DNA from: Clostridiales bacterium
GTDB lineage: Bacteria; Bacillota; Clostridia; Oscillospirales; Acutalibacteraceae
Assembly: GCA_012728445.1 (NCBI GenBank)
Contig: JAAYFA010000284.1
Coordinates: 1-28,988, forward strand
Direction: 5' to 3'
Length of the DNA: 28,988 bases
Under the pieces are notes generated by a model. The model worked only from the letters and a program-made list of their open reading frames with translations. It had not been told where the DNA came from and made no database searches. Position numbers and translations under genes: made by a program. Positions 1-6,653 of the stretch are shown piece after piece (position 1 is the first letter of the stretch; each line of letters opens with the position of its first letter).

Positions 1-7
1 GAGCAAA

Positions 8-51
8 TGCAAATTGAAAAATTGTTATTTGCAAATTGAAAAATTGTTATT
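8..51. repeat. 22-bp perfect tandem duplication
   Basis: Two identical, directly adjacent 22-bp copies run from 8 to 29 and from 30 to 51; each begins TGCAAATTG and ends TTGTTATT. The block is AT-rich and lies about 170 bp upstream of the secreted peptidase gene. With only two copies and no spacers it is not a CRISPR array. It could be replication slippage or a duplicated protein-binding site. Confidence 0.85.
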
Positions 52-78
52 GTTATTTTGGATATAACCTGCTAATAT
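50..78 (+). promoter_or_regulatory. weak candidate promoter for the peptidase-lipoprotein pair
   Basis: TTGTTA (50-55) and TAATAT (73-78) are separated by 17 bp and resemble -35 and -10 elements. The -35 partly overlaps the end of the 22-bp tandem repeat. It would give a leader of about 140 nt. In such AT-rich sequence a chance match is likely, so support is weak. Confidence 0.25.
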
Positions 79-222
79 ATATTCAATGCAGATATTCAAA
101 AAACAGAGTCTTTGCGGTAATTTTGGCGTGGGTACTTATTTTACAACTTGCCGATCTATTTGTTAACCAAAACAGAGCTTTGAATCAATACAAATTTTTA
201 AAATTGGAGGTTTGTCTTTATC

Positions 223-1380
223 ATGAGGAAATTTGTTAAATTAATTTCATTAGTCTGCGTTGTTTCCATTCTCTTTTCTGCAAATTCATTTTTTTCTTTT
301 GCAGAGACGACATTAGAAAGCATCACTCCAGATTTTGAAACACAAAGCAGAATACAAACACTTGCACACAATAAAATCAATGAGTTGTCAAAAGGTGAAA
401 TCAATAAAATAGATATTCAAAAAATCTTGCTTGGGTTTGATGGAAGCGAATATTGTTTATTCGAATACAGCCCGACGGGGTACGCAATTTTCGATATGAA
501 ATCAGGTTTGTTTTTAGAATCAACAGCAAGTAGTTATTCCCCATATACCGGATATAATGAAAACATTTATTATGCTGGACCAGGTCAGTATTATTACTTT
601 TCGAAGAATGAGTATACTCACCTATTGGATAATATCAAATTGAGCAAAGCAGATGTTTTTGCACTAACAAATAACAATGAAGAAATTACCGCTTTGTTAA
701 GAACCAACATTGATAACCAAGTAGTCAATTACATCAATGACACAGGCGTTACATTGCCACCCGTTCGTGCGTCACAAACATATTATGTGTCAGACTATAA
801 TCGTTTGATGAATTTGAAGTACTGTGGATATATTACTGGTGGTTATTGTGGTTATATCGCTGCCGCTATGCTTTTGTATTATTTTGATTCATCTGGTCAC
901 AGAGATTTACTTCCGGGCAACAATAATCAGTTTTATTGGACAAGCAATGGGTCTTATGTTCTAAGCACTTCAAATGTAACATCTCCATTAATTAGTATTG
1001 GTTCGTCTTTAGGCTACGGAAACAGCACAACATCTTATTCCATACATAGGGTCATGAAAAAATATTTAAGTAACAAAGGGATTACATCAAATTTAAATCA
1101 TACAAGCTTGTTTGCCCCATTATTTACGAAATATCAAATATATTCGCGTATAGCAAACAGCAGTGAACCTGTAATCATTTTTGGAAGCTTAGTTTCACCA
1201 ACAAATGGAAGTTCGATTAACCATGCCGTTCTTGCTTATGGTTGCAAGTTAACAATAACATATAATAACAATGGTTATGGTACAAATTCTTATGAATTTA
1301 TAGCACATTTTGGATGGGATAATAGAACAAATATATACATTAATGGGATTTTTGGTAGCATATATTCACTTTCATGTTAG
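223..1380 (+). CDS. secreted papain-like (C39/C10-like) cysteine peptidase
   Basis: Predicted exported protein of 385 residues. Residues 1-27 form a signal peptide (basic start, hydrophobic core, likely cleavage after SFA). Residues 70-110 (including SPTGYAIF and SYSPYTGY) resemble the pro-region seen in many clostridial putative cysteine peptidases. The catalytic part shows a candidate nucleophile Cys209 in GGYCGYIAAA at the start of a hydrophobic helix, His334 in NHAVLAYG, and Asp366/Asn367 in HFGWDN, which is the Cys-His-Asn/Asp order of papain-fold enzymes. A GGAGG lies at 206-210, 12 nt before the ATG, which is a rather long spacing. The downstream lipoprotein starts 16 nt after this stop, so the two are probably co-transcribed. 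The gene is clearly more AT-rich than the rest of the window. The substrate is unknown; a bacteriocin-processing role is possible, but no transporter is nearby. Confidence 0.75.
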   Translation: MRKFVKLISLVCVVSILFSANSFFSFAETTLESITPDFETQSRIQTLAHNKINELSKGEINKIDIQKILLGFDGSEYCLFEYSPTGYAIFDMKSGLFLESTASSYSPYTGYNENIYYAGPGQYYYFSKNEYTHLLDNIKLSKADVFALTNNNEEITALLRTNIDNQVVNYINDTGVTLPPVRASQTYYVSDYNRLMNLKYCGYITGGYCGYIAAAMLLYYFDSSGHRDLLPGNNNQFYWTSNGSYVLSTSNVTSPLISIGSSLGYGNSTTSYSIHRVMKKYLSNKGITSNLNHTSLFAPLFTKYQIYSRIANSSEPVIIFGSLVSPTNGSSINHAVLAYGCKLTITYNNNGYGTNSYEFIAHFGWDNRTNIYINGIFGSIYSLSC

Positions 1381-1396
1381 AAATTGGGGTGACATT

Positions 1397-2086
1397 ATGA
1401 AAAGAACGGTATTTAGTTTTATCTTGTTGGTTTTCATATTATTGCTTGTGACCGGATGCGATTCAAAAACAACGGTAAAAAGCATTGAAGTCAACTCGTT
1501 TTTCTTTGACTCGACGTTAAGCATACCAATTCAGGCGACAGGTACCTTTGGAACAGGTGAAGCATTATTTACAACAAAGCAGAAAAGTGATAACGCTGTC
1601 GCTGTCTTCAAGAATGCTATTGAAAACCTAAACGATGGGTATCAATATAGTTGTGATAGTTTTGAGGATGATGCGCTTGCAATTAAACAAGTGCTAACAT
1701 CGAGGGATGCGAGATATTTTATGCTGAGCTTACTTGATACCGGAGAAATATTGATAACCGATAGCAGAATAGAGATTATTAGCAATGATAACATGGAAAC
1801 GGGGACTTCAACTTTACTGATATTTCCCTATCATCTATTAGAAGAGCAATCGTTTAAGAGTGCGTTTGCTAATTTAACTATGACGTATGATACGGTATAC
1901 ACAGTTAAAACCTCAAAATCACCGGACGATTTTTATGACTTCTATTCCTCCACCGGCCAATATACGCTGGAAAAATTTGAAAGCGGATTCCGCATTATTG
2001 ATGATTATGGCAGTGGATACACAGCGCTTGTATTTGATTTTACTCAAATCAACGATTCGTTCACTCTTTCCGTTCACATGGCATAA
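1397..2086 (+). CDS. small lipoprotein of unknown function
   Basis: Predicted lipoprotein of 229 residues. The reading frame is open further upstream, but ATG 1397 is chosen because it immediately gives a lipoprotein signal peptide (MKRTV, hydrophobic stretch, lipobox LLVTGC with Cys21) and is preceded by a GGGGTG-type ribosome site. The mature part has no motif I recognise; it is rich in Ser, Thr, Asp and aromatic residues and looks like a compact extracytoplasmic domain. It follows the secreted peptidase by 16 nt, shares its AT-rich composition and is probably in the same transcript. It may be anchored near the peptidase and act as an inhibitor, chaperone or partner, but that is only inferred from adjacency. 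Confidence 0.65.
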   Translation: MKRTVFSFILLVFILLLVTGCDSKTTVKSIEVNSFFFDSTLSIPIQATGTFGTGEALFTTKQKSDNAVAVFKNAIENLNDGYQYSCDSFEDDALAIKQVLTSRDARYFMLSLLDTGEILITDSRIEIISNDNMETGTSTLLIFPYHLLEEQSFKSAFANLTMTYDTVYTVKTSKSPDDFYDFYSSTGQYTLEKFESGFRIIDDYGSGYTALVFDFTQINDSFTLSVHMA

Positions 2087-2180
2087 TCTATAGTTTGTGC
2101 ACATAAAGGACGAATAAAAAACATTGAAGGTAGATCACTATCAAACACTGAATGGTCTGCATGAATGCGTAAAGTATAGC

Positions 2181-2230
2181 AAAAGGCTGCAACAAAACGA
2201 TGAACACATCGTTTTGTTGCAGCCTTTTTT
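2181..2230. terminator. bidirectional intrinsic terminator, 22-bp perfect stem
   Basis: Left arm 2181-2202 and right arm 2207-2228 are perfectly complementary over 22 bp around the loop AACA. The outer pairs are A-tract to T-tract, so both strands end in a U-run. It lies between the plus-strand lipoprotein and the minus-strand membrane protein gene, so it can stop both. The stem is much longer than a typical intrinsic terminator. Confidence 0.9.
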
Positions 2231-2257
2231 GGTGTAGTACAGTTATTTCTATGCTGT

Positions 2258-2917
2258 TTACGCCTTTTTCTTCTTTTTCATTTTTTCTTTTTTTACTCTG
2301 CGCTGTTGTTTTTCGCTCTCGTCTTCTGTCAACATATACGCCAATCCCCAAATAACGATGGCCGCGAAAATCAGGGTCATAATCAGCGTGGCGGAGGTCA
2401 GCTGCAGAATCTCCACTTTAATCGCGGAGCCGAGGAATTGTACCGCAATACTCAAAAGCGCGGACAGATCTTCGGTGCTGATAAGATTGCCAACGGAGAT
2501 TGTGCCGTCCATAAGAGGCGCGGCAAACCTGCCGAAGGATATGTAAGCCCCGATCATGGCGATTATTCCGCCGCCGCCAAGGCAGGTCATCGCCAGCCGT
2601 TTGTTGCTGAATACCGCGAAGAAAAAGATGACAAGCGAAAGGATGATCGCGATGGCAAAGAAGACCAAAAAACTGATGGCAGCGGGCATCAGGCTTTGCA
2701 CCCATTCGTTTTCAAAAAAGTTGCCGGACCCGCTGAACAAACCGTTGAGCGGGCTGGTTTCGTCCGTTAAGGCGGTGACAGCCCGGCTGATACTAATGTC
2801 ATCCGCGATGTTCATCACAACAGCGGAGAACCCGAATTTGAGGAAGGAGAGGAAATATGCCGCCGGGATCACACACAGCGCCAGTGCGGCTGTGACAATG
2901 CGAAAAACAATTTTCAT
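2258..2917 (-). CDS. four-helix membrane protein of unknown function
   Basis: Protein of 219 residues with four hydrophobic segments at roughly 5-27, 76-103, 108-130 and 175-196. A polar loop of about 45 residues lies between the first and second segments. The C-terminal tail after residue 197 is very lysine-rich (ending EKMKKKKKA) and is probably cytoplasmic. A GGAG site lies about 6 nt before the ATG. It follows glnS by 60 nt; the only structure in that gap is a 6-bp hairpin (2934-2950) without a U-run, so read-through from gltX-glnS is likely. I do not recognise the family. The convergent terminator at 2181-2230 ends the transcript. Confidence 0.7.
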   Translation of the reverse strand: MKIVFRIVTAALALCVIPAAYFLSFLKFGFSAVVMNIADDISISRAVTALTDETSPLNGLFSGSGNFFENEWVQSLMPAAISFLVFFAIAIILSLVIFFFAVFSNKRLAMTCLGGGGIIAMIGAYISFGRFAAPLMDGTISVGNLISTEDLSALLSIAVQFLGSAIKVEILQLTSATLIMTLIFAAIVIWGLAYMLTEDESEKQQRRVKKEKMKKKKKA

Positions 2918-2977
2918 ATAAATCTCCGTTCCGTGCCGTTGAGGACGGCAAAATGATGCGGTGAAAGCAGGCTGGCC

Positions 2978-4633
2978 TTACCAGGAGGAATTGAGCGCCA
3001 CGGTACGGTTGATAATCAACTTTTCCGGGGTGCTGTCTTTATCCGCGCAGAAGTAACCCTGCCGCATGAACTGGACTACCTCACCCGGTTTAATCTTGCG
3101 CAGGCTGCCTTCCAGCAGGCAGTCCTTGAGCACCGTGAGGGAATCCGGGTTGAGGTTGGCCATCATCCCGCCGCTGTTTTCGTCCGCGGGATTTTCGGTG
3201 CGGAACAGCCGGTCATACAGCCGGACTTCCGCCTTCACATGGTCCGCCGCGCTCACCCAGTGAAGCGTGCCTTTTATCTTGCGCCCGTCCGGTGTGTTGC
3301 CGCCCCGGCTCTCGGGGTCGTAGGTGCAGTGCAGGCAGGTAACTTCGCCGTTTTCATCAGTTTCAAAGCTGTTGCAGGTAACATAATACGCGCTCTTGAG
3401 CCGCACCTCGTTGCCGGGCGACAGGCGGAAATATTTCTTTACCGGCTCTGCCATAAAGTCTTCCTGCTCGACAAATATTTCGCGAGAAAAGGTGACTTTT
3501 CCGGTGCCGAGTTCCGGCTTATTGGGGTTTAGGTCTACTTCAAATTCTTCTGTTTTGCCTTCGGGGTAGTTGTCAATGATAACCTTCAAGGGCCTGAGAA
3601 CAGCCATTTCACGCGGAGCGTTGACGTTGAGGTTGTCGCGGATACATGCTTCGAGCAAACCATAGTCCACCACGCTGTATGCCTTTGCGACACCGACGCG
3701 CTCAATAAAATCACGAATAGCAGCCGGTGGGCAGCCGCGACGGCGAAGACCACCGAGCGTGACCATGCGGGGGTCATCCCAACCCGTGACACTGCCGCTT
3801 TCCACCAAAGTCAAGCATTTGCGTTTGCTGGTAACGCAATAGTTTAAATTTAGCCGCGCGAACTCTATTTGGCGCGGAGGCTCGTTAAAACCGATTTGGT
3901 CGAGGAACCAGTTATAGAGGGGACGGTGGTTTTCAAACTCTAATGAACACAGTGAGTAAGTCACGTTTTCAGCCGCGTCGGAAAGCGGGTGCGCAAAATC
4001 GTACATGGGGTAAACACACCATTTGTCGCCCGTCTGGTGGTGCGATACATGGGCGATTCTGTAAATGACCGGGTCGCGCATATTGACGTTGGGCGACGAC
4101 ATATCAATTTTAGCCCGCAACACTCTGGCGCCGTTATCGAATTCTCCGGCGGTCATGCGGCGGAAGAGGTCGAGGCTTTCTTCAATGGAACGCTCGCGGT
4201 AGGGGCTGTTCGTGCCGGGCTGTGTCAAGGTGCCCCTGTGCTCACGGATTTCGTCAGCCGACAAATCGCACACATAGGCCGTGCCTTTTTTGATGAGTTT
4301 AATGGCGCACTCATAGATGAAATCAAAGTAGCCCGAGGCATAATAAAGGTTTTCCCAATCGAAGCCGAGCCATTTAATGTCTTCCATAATAGCGTCCACA
4401 TACTCAACTTCTTCTTTAGACGGGTTGGTGTCGTCCAGACGAAGGTTGCAGATGCCGCCGTATTTTTGTGCCGTGGTAAAGTTGATGCAGATCGCTTTGG
4501 CATGGCCAATATGCAAGTAGCCGTTGGGCTCCGGCGGAAAACGCGTTTGTACCCGGGTATTGACACCCGCCGCGAGCTCTTCGTCAATAATGTCGTGTAT
4601 AAAATTTGAAGCGATTATCGTGTTTTCGTCCAT
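2978..4633 (-). CDS. glnS: glutaminyl-tRNA synthetase
   Basis: Charges tRNA-Gln with glutamine in the cytoplasm. The protein has 551 residues, normal for bacterial GlnRS. The class I motif HIGH is at 41-44 within PPEPNGYLHIGHAKAI; the GlnRS-type segments LRLDDTNPSKE and GWDDPRM are present, and the C-terminal half matches the anticodon-binding beta barrels. The KMSKS-type loop reads VTSKRK at 267-272, with Thr where E. coli GlnRS has Met (VMSKRK); the two catalytic-loop basic residues remain. The gene lies 178 nt downstream of gltX on the same strand. Possession of GlnRS means direct Gln-tRNA synthesis, whereas many Firmicutes rely on GatCAB transamidation. Family assignment is secure. Confidence 0.96.
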   Translation of the reverse strand: MDENTIIASNFIHDIIDEELAAGVNTRVQTRFPPEPNGYLHIGHAKAICINFTTAQKYGGICNLRLDDTNPSKEEVEYVDAIMEDIKWLGFDWENLYYASGYFDFIYECAIKLIKKGTAYVCDLSADEIREHRGTLTQPGTNSPYRERSIEESLDLFRRMTAGEFDNGARVLRAKIDMSSPNVNMRDPVIYRIAHVSHHQTGDKWCVYPMYDFAHPLSDAAENVTYSLCSLEFENHRPLYNWFLDQIGFNEPPRQIEFARLNLNYCVTSKRKCLTLVESGSVTGWDDPRMVTLGGLRRRGCPPAAIRDFIERVGVAKAYSVVDYGLLEACIRDNLNVNAPREMAVLRPLKVIIDNYPEGKTEEFEVDLNPNKPELGTGKVTFSREIFVEQEDFMAEPVKKYFRLSPGNEVRLKSAYYVTCNSFETDENGEVTCLHCTYDPESRGGNTPDGRKIKGTLHWVSAADHVKAEVRLYDRLFRTENPADENSGGMMANLNPDSLTVLKDCLLEGSLRKIKPGEVVQFMRQGYFCADKDSTPEKLIINRTVALNSSW

Positions 4634-4674
4634 CTTATCTCATCCTACCTTTATATCTTTTAGTTGGTTGTGTA

Positions 4675-4761
4675 CGCGGCAAGAGTAGAACCCTTGCCCT
4701 ACGATCCTATTCCAAGTGCACTTTCACGTATGCCTTGTAGGGATAGGGCTCTGCTCTATCC
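4675..4761 (-). other. structured gltX-glnS spacer with two small hairpins
   Basis: The 178-nt gap between gltX and glnS holds two hairpins with 6-bp stems and 9-nt loops: 4741-4746 with 4756-4761 (GGATAG/CTATCC) and 4678-4683 with 4693-4698 (GGCAAG/CTTGCC). Further CCCTAC/GTAGGG complementarity could pair the two regions. There is no U-run, so neither is an intrinsic terminator, and no T-box consensus is visible. It may affect mRNA processing or relative expression of the two synthetases. Confidence 0.35.
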
Positions 4762-4811
4762 GTAAAAAGCGCATTTCGCAATCGGTTATAAATTTTTTTG
4801 AAGTAGAGTGT

Positions 4812-6473
4812 TTACTGCGCTTCATAATATTGAATCGCATCTTCCATGCGTTGGTGAACCTTTTTTACACCGAGCAAGCGGATTATCGAGTGCAAATCCG
4901 GTGTATTGCGCCTGGATGTCAGGGCGATGCGTATCACGGCGGAAATATCCCCCACGTGCCCTTTAAACTTTTCCGGCGTTTGCTTGAATTCCTTGACATT
5001 CGGCGTATAGCCGAGTCCCGCGCACATGTCTTTTATTTTGCCAAACCACGTATCTTTATCATCTTCAACATTCAAGACGTCCTTATACGTTTTCAGTATA
5101 TCCGCAGCATCGCCGGGCAGGATATTCTCCGGCAGGTCAAAACACGGTGTATACAGTTCGTCATAAAGATATGCTACATATTCTCTGATCTCAGACCATT
5201 TGGCGATATCCTTACGCGGGTTTTTGTTGTCGCGGTCAATGTCCATGATGGCCGTCGCGTAATCCGGGTTGCCTGAAAACAGAGTATACAGTTGTGCGTC
5301 GTAATCTTTTGCCCACGCCACCATTTGCTCGTAAACTTCCGCTGCTGTCATGACGGATATGACATTTTTGCTCACGTCGTTAAGCTTAACCATGTCAAAC
5401 AAAGCGCCACTCGCACTCATCTTTTTTAAGTTGAAGGGGAAGGCGCTTTGCGGCGCTGTGGGGCTTCCCTTGCGCCAGTCTTCAAAGTTGGAGTTAATCA
5501 GCGTCAGCAAATATTCAAGCATGCTCGTCTTTGGAAAGCCTTGCTCAACAAAAAACGACACAGCGGCTTCGGGATCTTTTCGTTTGGAAAGCTTGCGCTT
5601 GCCGCCGACATCCTCTTTCATCAAAGGGGAAACATGTGCGTACTTTGGCACCTTGAAGCCGCAGGCCTTGAACAGAGCGATATGCAGGGGCACAGAGGCT
5701 ATCCATTCGTCACTGCGAATGATATGGGTGGTGCGCATCAAATGGTCGTCCACGGCGTGTGCAAAGTGATAGGGTGGGATGCCGTCGGTTTTCAGCAGTA
5801 CGACATCCATGATGTCTTGGGGCATTTCTATTTTACCTTTAATCATATCTTCAAAAATAATCCGTCGGTTTTCGTCCCCGGTGGAACGGAGTCTTAATAC
5901 ATAGGGTTTGCCGGTCTCAACAGCTTCAAGCAGTTCCTCGGCTGTCAATTTGCGGCAAACGGCCCAATCGCCATAATAGCCTTTATTAACCGCTTGCAGT
6001 TCCTGCTCGGCACGGATATCGTTCAAGGCACCTTCACTGCAAAAGCAGGGATAGGCAAGCCCTTTTTGCACAAGCTCTTTTGCAAAGCTTTGATAAATAT
6101 CACATCGGTTGCTTTGCTGGTAGGGCCCGTATTCCCCCTGTTCAAATTCAAAGCCCAATACGCCTTCGTCCGGTTCCACATCAAAGGCCCTTAAACCGGC
6201 AAGAATGCCGGAAACGCCGTCTTCGACCTCCCGCTTTTTGTCCGTATCTTCAATGCGCAAAAAGAACACCCCATTGGTGTTTTCGGCGGTAAGTTTGTTG
6301 ACATAAGCGGTGAAGAGGTTGCCGATATGTAAAAAGCCCGTGGGGCTCGGTGCAAACCGCGTCACTCTGGCACCCTCCGGCAGTGGGCGGGCCGGGTATT
6401 TTTCCTCATATTGCTCCGGGGTCATTGTGATATCCGGAAACAGCCTCTCGGCTAATTTTTCGTAATCGTTCAA
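4812..6473 (-). CDS. gltX: glutamyl-tRNA synthetase
   Basis: Attaches glutamate to tRNA-Glu in the cytoplasm. The frame stays open up to 6512, but the best start is TTG at 6473: AAAGGAG lies 8 nt upstream of it, while the upstream ATG has no ribosome site. This gives 553 residues. Class I signatures are FAPSPTGFLHIGN (HIGH-type motif at 49-52, ending in Asn), RIEDTD, and KLSKR at about 294-298 within GGKRKLSKRKDPEAAV. Because the genome also has glnS directly downstream, this enzyme is probably discriminating, charging tRNA-Glu only (inference). Transcription probably starts from the promoter at 6525-6553. Confidence 0.96.
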   Translation of the reverse strand: MNDYEKLAERLFPDITMTPEQYEEKYPARPLPEGARVTRFAPSPTGFLHIGNLFTAYVNKLTAENTNGVFFLRIEDTDKKREVEDGVSGILAGLRAFDVEPDEGVLGFEFEQGEYGPYQQSNRCDIYQSFAKELVQKGLAYPCFCSEGALNDIRAEQELQAVNKGYYGDWAVCRKLTAEELLEAVETGKPYVLRLRSTGDENRRIIFEDMIKGKIEMPQDIMDVVLLKTDGIPPYHFAHAVDDHLMRTTHIIRSDEWIASVPLHIALFKACGFKVPKYAHVSPLMKEDVGGKRKLSKRKDPEAAVSFFVEQGFPKTSMLEYLLTLINSNFEDWRKGSPTAPQSAFPFNLKKMSASGALFDMVKLNDVSKNVISVMTAAEVYEQMVAWAKDYDAQLYTLFSGNPDYATAIMDIDRDNKNPRKDIAKWSEIREYVAYLYDELYTPCFDLPENILPGDAADILKTYKDVLNVEDDKDTWFGKIKDMCAGLGYTPNVKEFKQTPEKFKGHVGDISAVIRIALTSRRNTPDLHSIIRLLGVKKVHQRMEDAIQYYEAQ

Positions 6474-6524
6474 AACAAGCGCTCCTTTGGTATATATTGT
6501 ATACAGATACAATTATGATATCCT

Positions 6525-6553
6525 ATTATGGCAGAAAAGTGTAGCGGTATCAA
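6525..6553 (-). promoter_or_regulatory. gltX promoter
   Basis: On the minus strand TTGATA (6553-6548) and CATAAT (6530-6525) are separated by exactly 17 bp, each one base off the housekeeping consensus. The predicted transcript starts near 6518, giving a leader of about 45 nt to the TTG start. An inverted repeat (GTATA/TATAC around 6490-6505) lies in that leader. Confidence 0.6.
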
Positions 6554-6592
6554 GAATATTTTGCAAATAGTTGTTATTATTTGTTTTATGCA

Positions 6593-6621
6593 TTGAACAA
6601 AGCCAGTGATTTTGGTATATT
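6593..6621 (+). promoter_or_regulatory. acyl-CoA ligase promoter
   Basis: TTGAAC (6593-6598) and TATATT (6616-6621) are separated by 17 bp. The predicted transcript starts about 25 nt before the ATG at 6654. It is divergent from the gltX promoter, with about 40 bp between the two -35 elements. Confidence 0.55.
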
Positions 6622-6653
6622 TATAACACAAAATATAACAAGCAGGTGTAATT

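Noticed and set aside
8..51. CRISPR-like repeat
   Set aside because: Only two directly adjacent copies with no spacers and no cas genes nearby.
36..239. 67-codon plus-strand open frame before the peptidase
   Set aside because: It has no ribosome site, overlaps the tandem repeat and the peptidase start, and its composition is that of AT-rich noncoding DNA.
1310..1396. N-terminal extension of the lipoprotein
   Set aside because: It overlaps the peptidase coding end and would bury the lipoprotein signal peptide 29 residues inside.
2934..2950. Hairpin between glnS and the membrane protein gene as a terminator
   Set aside because: The 6-bp stem is not followed by a U-run on the minus strand.
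3989..4609. 206-codon plus-strand frame opposite glnS
   Set aside because: Antisense shadow of a well-supported synthetase gene; no ribosome site or domain.
4634..4811. T-box or other tRNA-sensing leader before glnS
   Set aside because: No T-box consensus and no terminator/antiterminator pair with a U-run was visible; only two short hairpins.
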